Under the pieces are notes generated by a model. That model did no database searches. It had not been told where the DNA came from and saw nothing but the letters and a program-made list of their open reading frames with translations. DNA of 55,938 bases from Bacteroidia bacterium (GTDB lineage: Bacteria; Bacteroidota; Bacteroidia; JAIBAJ01), in assembly GCA_019695265.1 (NCBI GenBank), contig JAIBAJ010000010.1, positions 1 to 55,938 on the forward strand, given 5' to 3'. Both the position numbers and the translations under genes were made by a program. Below, piece after piece: positions 23,544 to 32,075 of this stretch. Positions within the stretch are counted from its first letter, which is position 1. Every line of letters begins with the position of its first letter.

Positions 23544-25700
23544 TTAAGCCGGTTCCAAAACTTCCTGCATACGTTTTACCTTGGGTTTGGAATGCCATTC
23601 ATAAAACAAAGAATTCGGATCCCACTTTTCTCTAATGCGCTGAACTTGTTCCAAATGATGGTCCGACATGAATGAAAAGGTTCGTTTGTGCAATCCTTCA
23701 TCAGCAAGCTGAATACCCGTTGATAGATGTTCCATCGATTTCATGGTTTCAAAGGCCCATTTCCCATATTTGGCAGTATCTTCCGGGTTTTTCCAACAAC
23801 TGTACAAAGCTAAATACAGCTTGTCTTCTTTGCTGTGGGCCATATTGGTCGGTATTTGATCGGCTTGCCAGTTTAACCACAAAAAATGTGAAGGAGAGGC
23901 CGGTAGGTGGTGGGCGATGTTTTTGATATGGGGCAATAGTTCTTCTATACCGGCATGGGTCCACATATTATCTACTCCCCAATGGTGGTCTTCCGGGTAA
24001 TGGCTCATAACAGCGCGGTAAAAAAGTTCCATTCCGGGATTAAAGGTGGGTAAGGAAAACAAGGCTTTTTTTCGAATCGGACTTTCTTTCATAAACCGCT
24101 GAGCCTCTTCAAACTCGTCTCTGCTATCTGCGAAAATGGGAGCAAAAGCCTCCATTCCCGGCCCCAGGAAGCCATTCATATTTCGGTTCATTAGAATTTG
24201 AAATTCAACGGCCTTTGGAATGGATGGCCCAACTTCATGAGCCCAACGATACACTTCTTCCAAATGGGCCATTCGGAAATTCTGTATCATAACTCCACGA
24301 TAGGCTGGCAGAGGAAATAGCTTCAGATAAAATGCAACCACTACTCCAAAAAAGCCCGGACCCGAACCCCTTGCCGCCCAAAACAAATCGGCATTTTCCT
24401 TTTCACTGGCATGCACCAGTTCGCCACTTGCTGTCACAATATCCATGGCTGCAATGTGTTGACACGCAATTCCCATTTTTCGGCCGTTCCATCCATAACC
24501 GCCTTGCAATAAATAGCCACCGATGCAAACGCCTTTGCAATGCCCCGCCGGAAAAAAGAGATTTTGATTTACCAAGGCTTTTAGCAACACACTTCCTCCT
24601 ACTCCCGGACCCGCTTTGGCAAGCATGGCCTCTTTGTTCACTTCAAATTGGTTGAAGTTTTTCATCAGAAGCAAAATACCATTGTCGCGTATGAAGTTTG
24701 CACTAAAGCTATGTCCACCCGATGAAATGCTGACCTTTTTCCCAACTCCTTTGGCGTATTTCAGCACAGCAATTACGTCTTCGATGGTTTGGGGTTCTAT
24801 CACCATGGAGGGTCGAATGCCATGGTCCCATTTGTTAAAAAGGGTGCTTTTTACCAGGGTATCAAAGCCAGGTTCTCCGGCTTGGGTAACTTTACCTGCC
24901 AAAGCCAAGCTTTCGGTTTGGTGGGTTTGGTATAATTCAGGAAGAAAGCCGGCCAAATGTCCCATCTCTTCACCGCAATGCAATAAAAGGTTTTGAGCAA
25001 AATTTTTGGGAAGAGGCTTTAATTTAGAACCGATGAATTTGGCCAATTCAGGAATTTTGCCTCCATTTCTTAATCCAAGGTATGCTGCCCCAATCCAGAA
25101 TCTGGAACGCATTTCGGAACCGTTTTCTGTTTGGCGAATCTGGTGTACTAAATATCCAAAATCAATAGGGGCATCTACCAAACCTAGTCGGGCACAAATA
25201 AAAACCTGCTTGTTTTTTTCTGAAATGGAGGCTTTGGAAAACCCAAAATCAAGGGGAGATTTGAACTGTATGGCAGCATCCGACAATTCTTCTCCGATAT
25301 ATTCACGAATGATGGAAGTGCGTCCAATGTAACAGGAATCGGTTTTCCCATCGGACCAGCGCGCTGAAACATGGGCCCCGGGATGCCAAAGTCGGTAACG
25401 TTGGTCCTGTGAACCGTGCCAGCCAAACCACCAATCCCACATTTCGGGCTCTACTCCGGGCATAGGTGTTAGAACCGCTATTTTAATACTGCCGTCGGAC
25501 TTTTGGCAATATCCGTTTTCAACAGGTTGGTATCCCGGATTTTCAAGTTCTGCCACTTGCTCAAAATCAGGGAGCTTTTCCCATGGCAGGGAGCCGGATG
25601 CAATGGCTTTTTTTATTTCTAAATCCGGTTGATATATAGTTTCATTGAAAAACCCTGCAAGGTCTTGATCGAAAGTGATTGGTTTTACCTGATTAGCCAT
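23544..25700 (-). CDS. Fusion: PhlG-like C-C hydrolase domain + berberine-bridge-type FAD oxidase
   Basis: 718 residues, two enzyme parts. Residues about 1-265 resemble the DAPG/phloretin hydrolase (PhlG) family, zinc-dependent enzymes that cut acyl-aryl C-C bonds of acylphloroglucinols: MWDWWFGWHG, RLWHPGAH (His 106/110) and HCGEEMGH (His 241, Glu 245), the HxxxE spacing of the metal site. Residues about 290-718 are an FAD-binding oxidase of the vanillyl-alcohol/berberine-bridge group: SISSGGHSF (His ~330) and FPAGHCKGVCIGGYLLQGG (Cys ~388), the two sites of bicovalent FAD, with the BBE-type end WDPNSLFYEW. No signal peptide. It stands alone with an exact -7 element upstream. Predicted action on plant-type phenolics is inference. 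Confidence 0.82.
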   Translation of the reverse strand: MANQVKPITFDQDLAGFFNETIYQPDLEIKKAIASGSLPWEKLPDFEQVAELENPGYQPVENGYCQKSDGSIKIAVLTPMPGVEPEMWDWWFGWHGSQDQRYRLWHPGAHVSARWSDGKTDSCYIGRTSIIREYIGEELSDAAIQFKSPLDFGFSKASISEKNKQVFICARLGLVDAPIDFGYLVHQIRQTENGSEMRSRFWIGAAYLGLRNGGKIPELAKFIGSKLKPLPKNFAQNLLLHCGEEMGHLAGFLPELYQTHQTESLALAGKVTQAGEPGFDTLVKSTLFNKWDHGIRPSMVIEPQTIEDVIAVLKYAKGVGKKVSISSGGHSFSANFIRDNGILLLMKNFNQFEVNKEAMLAKAGPGVGGSVLLKALVNQNLFFPAGHCKGVCIGGYLLQGGYGWNGRKMGIACQHIAAMDIVTASGELVHASEKENADLFWAARGSGPGFFGVVVAFYLKLFPLPAYRGVMIQNFRMAHLEEVYRWAHEVGPSIPKAVEFQILMNRNMNGFLGPGMEAFAPIFADSRDEFEEAQRFMKESPIRKKALFSLPTFNPGMELFYRAVMSHYPEDHHWGVDNMWTHAGIEELLPHIKNIAHHLPASPSHFLWLNWQADQIPTNMAHSKEDKLYLALYSCWKNPEDTAKYGKWAFETMKSMEHLSTGIQLADEGLHKRTFSFMSDHHLEQVQRIREKWDPNSLFYEWHSKPKVKRMQEVLEPA

Positions 25701-25722
25701 GTTGATACCGAAATAGAGAGGC

Positions 25723-25730
25723 CAAAAGTA
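25723..25730 (-). promoter_or_regulatory. -7 element (TACTTTTG) of the hydrolase/FAD oxidase fusion gene
   Basis: An exact TAnnTTTG on the minus strand 22 nt before the ATG at 25700; no clear -33 box. Confidence 0.5.
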
Positions 25731-25818
25731 GGGGAGGGGAAGAAAATAAACACTTGAATTAATTCAATAAATGCCTCACCTGCAGGTTAACCCAAATTTA
25801 TCTAATGTATAGTCTAAT

Positions 25819-25960
25819 TATACCAATTTTAATTTATAAGTAGTCCAAAGGGTTTTTATAAATTTAGATTGGTAAGTACCGAGTATACAGTATGTTAGGT
25901 CAAATTTCTCAATAAAAATTAATACCAAAATTGGACTAAACATAATGTACATTCGGTATA
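25819..25960. mobile_element. MITE-like AT-rich repeat, copy 1
   Basis: A 142 bp AT-rich element, ~90% identical to 27510-27651 with a one-base indel. Ends are imperfect terminal inverted repeats of about 28 bp: TATACC...TAGTCC at the left and GGACTA...GGTATA at the right. It has no coding capacity. No certain target duplication is visible, though TA at both ends would fit a Tc1/mariner-like target. It lies in the 489 bp gap between the FAD oxidase and the Crp-like gene, next to R5. Confidence 0.7.
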
Positions 25961-26018
25961 AGTTTAGAAATGGAAATGGATGGGTGTTTTTTTGGGTAAA
26001 GGGCGATACTTTTCGGAT

Positions 26019-26169
26019 TTGCACCTCGGGCAACGATAGAGGCAAGTAGCCCACAGAACCCCGACGGGGCTAGCCTAGGGGGGCGAGGACTACAGCCGAT
26101 AGCGTGACCTTTTCGCCTTCCATAATAAGTTGATATTCGCATAATTGCCGGTGGCGAAAAGGGGCCCGC
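26019..26169 (-). repeat. Structured intergenic repeat R5 (type B)
   Basis: Minus-strand copy. Stem 1 is a perfect 10 bp CCTTTTCGCC/GGCGAAAAGG, closed by GCG/CGC; then CTATCGGCTGTAGTCCTCG, GGCTAGCCCCG, CTGTGGGCTACTTGCC and TATCGTTGCCCGAGG. Its 5' end starts 19 nt after the stop of the Crp-like gene, in the same direction. Confidence 0.8.
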
Positions 26170-26188
26170 ATAAACAGAAAAAAAGGAA

Positions 26189-26773
26189 TTATTTCCGGGA
26201 CAAACGTTTTAATTTGGATAGCCATTCGGGCGAAATACCCATTAGTTCCGCAATGTATTTGGATGGTACGTTTTGAATTAAAGATGGAAGATTTTTTAGG
26301 AAATAAGCATACAAATCCTCCGAACGGTAAGCGATAATTTTCAATTTTAAATCGTTTTCTTCCGTTAAGGCTTTAATGATGGTCGAATGATAAAAGCGAT
26401 GTAGCTGCGGGTCGCGATCAATAATTTCCACCAAAATCTGTTTAGATAAGGCCAATACCGTGGAGGGTGAAATAGCTCGCAATTCGCAATGAGTGGGAGT
26501 TTCTTCAAAAAAGCTATCGACACAAACCATGAAAGGATGCAAGTCGGGCAGAAAAAAATTGATGGTTTTGAAAATGTCTTTTTCTTCATCGATGTACCGG
26601 CAAACAAAACCACCTTCAACCACGACATATAAAGTATCATTGATTTGTCCGGGCTGTACCAAAACCTGGTTGGATTTGAGTTGGATAGCCGTTCCATTGG
26701 CTAACATTTCCGACAGTGTACCTTCTCCAAATTCGGGTAGTATTAAGTTGGAAATGAATTGATTGGGGTTCAT
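26189..26773 (-). CDS. Crp/Fnr-family transcription regulator
   Basis: A 194-residue protein: N-terminal cyclic-nucleotide-binding-like beta-roll (about 15-120; LYVVVEGGFVCRY, then a divergent phosphate-binding region) and a short C-terminal helix-turn-helix (VPSKYIAELMGISPEWLSKL). Such short Crp-like proteins are common in Bacteroidota; the ligand is unknown. It starts 24 nt after the BP74-like secreted protein gene, so the two are probably co-transcribed. Confidence 0.88.
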   Translation of the reverse strand: MNPNQFISNLILPEFGEGTLSEMLANGTAIQLKSNQVLVQPGQINDTLYVVVEGGFVCRYIDEEKDIFKTINFFLPDLHPFMVCVDSFFEETPTHCELRAISPSTVLALSKQILVEIIDRDPQLHRFYHSTIIKALTEENDLKLKIIAYRSEDLYAYFLKNLPSLIQNVPSKYIAELMGISPEWLSKLKRLSRK

Positions 26774-26797
26774 GCCGGAAAAAATGGAATAGGAAAA

Positions 26798-27490
26798 TTA
26801 ATTAGAAGTTAGTCCAAACCTTTGACGAAAGCATTGATTCATAGCGTTGTATATTTCGAATAGGTAATAACCATTTTCCAAATCGGGCAATGAAAGTAGG
26901 AGCAGGGGCGAATTCGTTTTTCCGGTTTTTAGGCGTTTGCCCTGTAAATCATAAATTGTCCACGTATACCAATCGGTATCAGGCAGGGTCATTTTCAACT
27001 CTTTTCCCTGTTGTTGCAACACCAAACCGGATGGGTTCATGGAGTAGGGTTGAATGGAAATGGGCTGACTAATTTCCCTTGCCGGACGGCCGGACCAGGG
27101 GCAAAATTGTCCAAGGGTTTGCAACCAATACGCTGTGTCTGCGTCTACATCCGAATAAGGGCAACCATCGCATACCTCGATGGCAAGTTCGGCCAGGTTC
27201 CATTGGTTGGGGTTAAAGTGCCAAAGAAACCAATGGTTGGCATTGTGGTTGTACCCTGAATTTCCTGCTTCAATAGTCCCGCTAATAAATTTGCGATTCT
27301 CTATTGGTCTGCCCAGGTTGGCTAATACGGTATCAATTAATTCGGGGTTGGAAGTCGCGGCAATGAAGGAGGTATCTTGCCAGGCTCCATGGCCACATTG
27401 GGTAGTAAATTCAAAATACCTCCAGGTTTGGGCTTGGGAAACCGAAAGATATAAACAGGCTGAAAGGGCGCACAGCAACAAGGTTTTCAT
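26798..27490 (-). CDS. Secreted BP74-like protein with T9SS-type C terminus
   Basis: 230 residues with a signal peptide (LLLCALSACLYLSVSQAQ). Residues about 22-140 resemble the BP74-like domain known from actinobacterial 'calmodulin-related' proteins: RYFEFTTQ, LIDTVLANLGR, FISGTIEAG, WFLWHFNPN and AIEVCDGCPYSDVD. The C terminus (TWTIYDLQGKRLKTGK, then LENGYYLFEIYN) looks like a type A T9SS sorting domain, so the protein is probably exported to the surface. The molecular role of BP74 proteins is not established. It is followed by the Crp-like gene. The BP74 assignment is from memory of the pattern and needs a profile search. Confidence 0.65.
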   Translation of the reverse strand: MKTLLLCALSACLYLSVSQAQTWRYFEFTTQCGHGAWQDTSFIAATSNPELIDTVLANLGRPIENRKFISGTIEAGNSGYNHNANHWFLWHFNPNQWNLAELAIEVCDGCPYSDVDADTAYWLQTLGQFCPWSGRPAREISQPISIQPYSMNPSGLVLQQQGKELKMTLPDTDWYTWTIYDLQGKRLKTGKTNSPLLLLSLPDLENGYYLFEIYNAMNQCFRQRFGLTSN

Positions 27491-27509
27491 GTCCTAAAAG
27501 TAATAAATA

Positions 27510-27651
27510 ATACCAATTTTAATTTATAAATAGTCCAAAGGATTATTATAAATTTAGATTGGTAAATACCGAGGATACAGAATGTTAGGCCAATTTTCTC
27601 AAGAAAAATTAATACATTATATTGGACTAAACATAATGTCCATTCGGTATA
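27510..27651. mobile_element. MITE-like AT-rich repeat, copy 2
   Basis: Second full-length copy of the 142 bp repeat, 20 bp upstream of the BP74-like gene start and 8 bp from the end of the OYE gene. Its termini (ATACCAATTTTAATTTATAA at the left and ATGTCCATTCGGTATA at the right) match copy 1, and its right end is the same as the solo end at 401-425. Confidence 0.7.
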
Positions 27652-27659
27652 ACCGGCTA

Positions 27660-28730
27660 TTAAATGCCTGAATAATCCGTGTAGCCAACAGCGTCGGCCG
27701 TGTAAAACGTTTCAGGATTTGCCTGATTTAATGGTAGTTTTCCGGCAATTCGGGCGGCGAACTGTGGGTTAGCCAAAATACCTTTTCCAAATCCAACTAA
27801 ATCAGCAATTCCTTCTTGTAATTTTTGTTCGGCACTTTCAGGGTTTAATCCATTACAAAGGATAAGGGTTTTTTGAAAAGCATCCCGAATTCCTTGCAAA
27901 GTGCGGTCTTGCATTGCCGGATTGATGGATAAGTGAATGTAAGCAATTCCGATTGCATTTAGTTTTTGCGCCAAATACACGTACAATGCATGAACTTCTT
28001 CTGGGTCATAAGCCGGCAAATCGTTGTAGGTTGAATAAGGCGAAAAGCGGATTCCGATGCGTTCGGCTCCAATTTCGGCGCTCATTTTTTCAACAAGTTC
28101 TATTACAAATCGGGAACGGTTTTCGTATTCTCCACCGTATCCATCTTCACGGCTGTTTACCGTTGGATGCAAAAATTGTTCTAATAAATAACCATTAGCC
28201 GAATGCAATTCAACGCCGTCAAATCCGGCTGCCATAGCGTTTTTACCTGCTTCCACAAAGGCATTCATAACCTTTTCAACCCCGTCTGAGGTAAGAGCCA
28301 AAGGTTGAGAATTATCCACCATTCCCAGGCTGTCTGAAAATATTTTTCCGGACGGCTTTTTGGCAGACGGCCCCACTAAATAAAATCCTTTCGGGAGGTT
28401 TGATTCATGCCCCACTCGTCCGGTATGCATCAACTGAATAAAAATCTTAGCTCCTTTTTGATGTACAGCCTTGGTAACTTTTTTCCAGGCTTCGACTTGT
28501 TCACGGTTAAAAATTCCGGGAATTCGGGCGTATCCAAGTCCTTCCGGCGAGGGAGAAGCTCCTTCTGTAACAATCAGTCCAATGTCGGCTCGCTCGGAAT
28601 AATACGTTGCCATTAATTCGTTCGGTAGGTTGCCAATAGCCCTGCATCGGGTCATCGGCGCCATAACAATATGATTTTGTAAGGACAATCCTTTTTGTTT
28701 GTAAGGACTCAACAGTTTCAAATCAGCCAT
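27660..28730 (-). CDS. Old Yellow Enzyme family NADH:flavin oxidoreductase
   Basis: An FMN-dependent alkene reductase of 356 residues. TIM-barrel landmarks: LQNHIVMAPMTRCRAIGN at the N terminus, GFDGVELHSANGYLLEQF, REDGYGGEYENRSRF, and VGFGKGILANPQFAARI near the end. It reduces activated C=C bonds of enones or nitro compounds with NAD(P)H. I set the start at 28730 (MADLKLLSPYKQKGLSLQNH), because the exact -7 element TAGGTTTG (28752-28745) lies inside the longer frame that begins at 28778. Confidence 0.93.
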   Translation of the reverse strand: MADLKLLSPYKQKGLSLQNHIVMAPMTRCRAIGNLPNELMATYYSERADIGLIVTEGASPSPEGLGYARIPGIFNREQVEAWKKVTKAVHQKGAKIFIQLMHTGRVGHESNLPKGFYLVGPSAKKPSGKIFSDSLGMVDNSQPLALTSDGVEKVMNAFVEAGKNAMAAGFDGVELHSANGYLLEQFLHPTVNSREDGYGGEYENRSRFVIELVEKMSAEIGAERIGIRFSPYSTYNDLPAYDPEEVHALYVYLAQKLNAIGIAYIHLSINPAMQDRTLQGIRDAFQKTLILCNGLNPESAEQKLQEGIADLVGFGKGILANPQFAARIAGKLPLNQANPETFYTADAVGYTDYSGI

Positions 28731-28744
28731 AATCTTTCGGGACG

Positions 28745-28752
28745 CAAACCTA
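28745..28752 (-). promoter_or_regulatory. -7 element (TAGGTTTG) of the OYE gene
   Basis: An exact TAnnTTTG on the minus strand, 14 nt upstream of the chosen ATG, with a TTG 23 nt further upstream. It rules out the start at 28778. Confidence 0.55.
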
Positions 28753-28855
28753 GGAATATTAAGCCTTGCAGTACCCAAGAATTTGTAAACTTTTGTGAAA
28801 ATTATTTTACCCGGATTAAGGTATCAACTGATTTTGATTTTTTTCCGGATTATTT

Positions 28856-28999
28856 GGCGGGCCCATTCGCATTAGATTTTGGGTTTTGTCCGAAAATTAA
28901 CTGGCTCATGGCCGGGCTATCGGCTGTAGTCCTCGTCGCACTTGGCTAGCGCCGCGTGCTCCTGTGGGCTACTTGCCTCTATCCCTGCCCGAACCTAAG
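28856..28999 (+). repeat. Structured intergenic repeat R6 (A/B hybrid)
   Basis: Plus-strand copy. Its 5' end is type A-like (GGCGGGCCCATTCGC, GGCTCATGGCCGGGCTATC), while the core and 3' end are type B-like (GGCTGTAGTCCTCG, CTGTGGGCTACTTGCCTC). The central stem is GCAC/GTGC. It is opposite in direction to both neighbouring genes. The hybrid structure suggests recombination between subtypes. Confidence 0.75.
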
Positions 29000-29020
29000 C
29001 CCGAAGTTCTCACCATTTCC

Positions 29021-31507
29021 TTACTCCCGGTAATACACCCGCTTTACCCTTCTCGAAACTCCGGTAAGTATTTCATACGGAATGGTTCCTTGCAAGGCCG
29101 CCAGATCCGAAATACTAAATCCTTCTCCAAAAACAGTTACGGAGTCACCTTCTTTACACGATATTCCGGTAATGTCTAGCATACACATATCCATACATAC
29201 ACTGCCAACAATGGGAGCCATTTTCCCATTCACCAGCATTCGTCCTTTTCTATTGCCTAAAACTCTACTTAATCCATCGGCATATCCAATTGGTACCGTA
29301 GCAATGGTTTCAGGGTTCACTACCATTTCTTTTCGTCCATAACCCACGCTGTCGCCGGGTTTAATGTATTTGATTTGCGAAATAATGGTTTTCAACGAGC
29401 TAACATTTCGTAAATGGCGCTGTTCTGCTGAATTGGAAGCAACTCCGTATAATCCAATTCCTAATCGTACCATGTCAAATTGGGCGTCCGGAAAACGGGT
29501 AATACCACTGGAATTTAAAATATGTCTCAGCACCGGATAGCCCAGGTGCGAGATAATTTCTTCGCTCATTTTCTTGAAGAGGTTAATTTGTCCGTTTGTA
29601 AACCTATCATGAGCCTGGTCTTCGCTGGCTGCCAAATGGCTAAACAAGGAAACAACTTTTACCCGTTTTAGGTTTTTGAGCCGGATGATGAGTTCATTGA
29701 TGTCTTCCGCTTCAAAACCAAGTCGATGCATGCCGGTATCCAATTTTATATGGATGGAAATGGGTTCTAAAATACGGTCGGTATTTCGTTGAAGCGCACG
29801 TTCAAAATGACCAAGAATTCTAAAACTATACAGTTCAGGTTCTAGTTTATATTTAATCATGGCATCGAAACTTTGTTCTTCGGGGTTCATGACTAAAATG
29901 GGTAAACTAATTCCGGCTTTTCTTAATTCTACTCCTTCATCCGCATAGGCAACAGTAAGGTAATCAACCCGATGAAACTGCAATAAGGATGCAATTTCAT
30001 GTCCGCCACTACCATACGAATAGGCCTTAACCATGGTCATTAGTTTGGTTCCCGGGCTCAGCAAGGATCGGTAATAGTTCAGGTTGTGAACCATCGCGTC
30101 CAGGTTGATTTCCATTACGGTTTCGTGGGCTTTTTGCTGTAAGAATTTGGTTATTTCTTCAAACCCGAACGACCGAGCTCCTTTTAGCAAGATGGCTTCG
30201 TTTTGGAAGGAGTTGCTGCTCGACTTTTCAAGAAAAGAATCTGTATCGGAAAAAAATTGTTTATTGAGGTTGAATAAAGCCTGGTGTTTGGTAATCTCGG
30301 TTCCAATTCCTATCAGCTTGTCAATTTTATAGGTATGAATCAGTTCGGCTACTTCGTGGTAAAGTTGGTCTGACCCTTTTCCACTTTGCAGAATATCCGA
30401 TAAAACCAACGTTTTGGTCGGGTGTTGGTGCTGTTGATTCAGGAAATCCAGGGCAACGGCCAAAGAACCTAAGTCGGAATTGTAGCTATCGTTGATAATC
30501 GAGCAATTGTTAACACCTTCTTTGAGTTCCAGTCGCATCGCCACCGGACTCAGGTAGGACATGCGTTGCGAGATAATTTCGTTGGAATATCCTTCGCTCA
30601 ATAAAAAGGCCCAACAATGAATGGCATTTTCTATGGAAGCTTCATCTGAAAAAGGAATGGAAATGCTAATGAAACGGTAGTCGAAAATGCCTGAAATTTC
30701 AGTTTCTCCTTTGTTTTTACTAACTTTAGTAACAGCTAAATCCGCTTTAGTTCTTCTGCTCCAGGTAAAAAGTTTGCAATCCGATTCCAGGTTTTCGCCC
30801 GGCATGGCCAGTCGGTAAATATCATCGTAATCCTTGCAAAAAATCAACTTTTTTACATGCTTAAACAATCGTAGTTTTTCCCTGGTTTTTTGCTCCAAAT
30901 CCTTAAAATTTTCCGAATGGGGCTGTCCTATATTCGTAAAAATGCCGATGGTAGGGGAAATAATGCTTTCAAGTTTATCCATTTCTCCCGGTAAGGAAAT
31001 TCCGGCTTCAAACAGGGCCAGGTTATGTTGTTCCTCCATTTCCCAAACACTTAATGGAACCCCAATTTGGGAATTGAAACTTTTTGGACTTCGAACAATG
31101 GAATAGTCTTCTTGCAGCAAAGTGTATAACCATTCTTTTACAATGGTTTTTCCATTACTCCCGGTAATTCCAATAACCGGATACCGGAATTGTTGCCGGT
31201 GAAATTTGCTTAATTTTTGTAATGCCAACAAGGTATCCGAAACCTGAATAAAACAAGAACCCGGGAAATGTTCCGGTTTAAAAGTTATATCAGAAACCAA
31301 AAACACCCGAATACCTTTGTTGTATAATTCCGGAATATACAAATGGCCATTGTGCCTTAATCCTTTAATGGCTACAAATAAAGCACCTTCAATACTGGAT
31401 AGTTTGCGGCTATCCAACAATATTTCGTGTATTACTAGGCTTTTTTCCCCATGTAATTGGGCTGACAATAACTGGGCAATTTCTTCGCAAGTATAGGTTC
31501 GATGCAT
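29021..31507 (-). CDS. Bifunctional MurF ligase / alanine racemase
   Basis: 828 residues from my start, fusing two cell-wall enzymes. The N-terminal ~455 residues are MurF, which adds D-Ala-D-Ala to the UDP-MurNAc-tripeptide; the ATP loop is GITGSNGKT. The C-terminal ~370 residues are PLP-dependent alanine racemase, with Lys in MVKAYSYGSGGHEIA and GYADGLSRVLG, GSVCMDMCMLDI. The fusion supplies D-Ala next to its use and is known in Bacteroidota. I start at MHRTYTCEEIAQLL (31507), the usual MurF N terminus, not at 31549. A -7-like TTCCTTTG (31521-31514) lies just before it, so the leader may be nearly absent. MurF Walker-type residues and the racemase site look intact. Confidence 0.95.
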   Translation of the reverse strand: MHRTYTCEEIAQLLSAQLHGEKSLVIHEILLDSRKLSSIEGALFVAIKGLRHNGHLYIPELYNKGIRVFLVSDITFKPEHFPGSCFIQVSDTLLALQKLSKFHRQQFRYPVIGITGSNGKTIVKEWLYTLLQEDYSIVRSPKSFNSQIGVPLSVWEMEEQHNLALFEAGISLPGEMDKLESIISPTIGIFTNIGQPHSENFKDLEQKTREKLRLFKHVKKLIFCKDYDDIYRLAMPGENLESDCKLFTWSRRTKADLAVTKVSKNKGETEISGIFDYRFISISIPFSDEASIENAIHCWAFLLSEGYSNEIISQRMSYLSPVAMRLELKEGVNNCSIINDSYNSDLGSLAVALDFLNQQHQHPTKTLVLSDILQSGKGSDQLYHEVAELIHTYKIDKLIGIGTEITKHQALFNLNKQFFSDTDSFLEKSSSNSFQNEAILLKGARSFGFEEITKFLQQKAHETVMEINLDAMVHNLNYYRSLLSPGTKLMTMVKAYSYGSGGHEIASLLQFHRVDYLTVAYADEGVELRKAGISLPILVMNPEEQSFDAMIKYKLEPELYSFRILGHFERALQRNTDRILEPISIHIKLDTGMHRLGFEAEDINELIIRLKNLKRVKVVSLFSHLAASEDQAHDRFTNGQINLFKKMSEEIISHLGYPVLRHILNSSGITRFPDAQFDMVRLGIGLYGVASNSAEQRHLRNVSSLKTIISQIKYIKPGDSVGYGRKEMVVNPETIATVPIGYADGLSRVLGNRKGRMLVNGKMAPIVGSVCMDMCMLDITGISCKEGDSVTVFGEGFSISDLAALQGTIPYEILTGVSRRVKRVYYRE

Positions 31508-31592
31508 GGTTGATACAAAGGAAGCAAGGAAATTAAAACCAAAAACCAAAACCCGAATTGTTTTTTGGCATAGTTTTTATGATTTACCTGTT

Positions 31593-31600
31593 TATATTTG
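31593..31600 (+). promoter_or_regulatory. -7 element (TATATTTG) of the DUF2147 gene
   Basis: An exact TAnnTTTG 22 nt before the ATG at 31623; a TTTG lies 25 nt upstream. Confidence 0.55.
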
Positions 31601-31622
31601 CCATAACTAATTCAAATTTCTT

Positions 31623-32048
31623 ATGAAAAAACTAAGCGTAGTATTTGCCTTTTTATTAATGGTTTCTTTGGCCAATGCCCAAAACATTGTTGGAAAATGG
31701 AAAACAATTGACGATGAAACAGGTAAGCCAAAATCTGTAGTAGAGATTTACCAGAAAGGAAACGAGTATTTTGGACGGGTAATTAAACTGTTTCGTGAAC
31801 CAAGTGAGCCTCAAGATCCGGTATGTGATAAGTGTTCCGACGACAGAAAGGGTAAAAAAGTATTGGGAATGGAGGTTATTCGCAACTTGAAAAAGAAAGG
31901 TAACGAATATGCCGATGGCACCATTATGGATCCTAAAAAAGGACAAGTTTATGATTGTAAAATCTGGTTGGAAGGAAATACCCTGAAGGTACGTGGATAT
32001 GTTTTGTTTTTATACCGCACCCAAACCTGGCATCCTTACAAAGAATAA
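31623..32048 (+). CDS. Secreted DUF2147 protein
   Basis: 141 residues: signal peptide (LSVVFAFLLMVSLANAQ), then a DUF2147 domain with the family pattern IVGKWKTIDDETGKPKSVVE, YFGRVIKLF, CDKCSDDRKGKKVLGMEVI, and WLEGNTLKVRGYVLFLYRTQ followed by TW. DUF2147 proteins are small periplasmic beta-barrel-like proteins of unknown role. It has its own promoter and a terminator 28 nt after the stop. Confidence 0.9.
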   Translation: MKKLSVVFAFLLMVSLANAQNIVGKWKTIDDETGKPKSVVEIYQKGNEYFGRVIKLFREPSEPQDPVCDKCSDDRKGKKVLGMEVIRNLKKKGNEYADGTIMDPKKGQVYDCKIWLEGNTLKVRGYVLFLYRTQTWHPYKE

Positions 32049-32075
32049 GTGGATTTAAACTTTTTTTGAAACCAG

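Noticed and set aside
29021-31507. MurF-Alr fusion as a novelty
   Set aside because: The fusion is already known and common in Bacteroidota.
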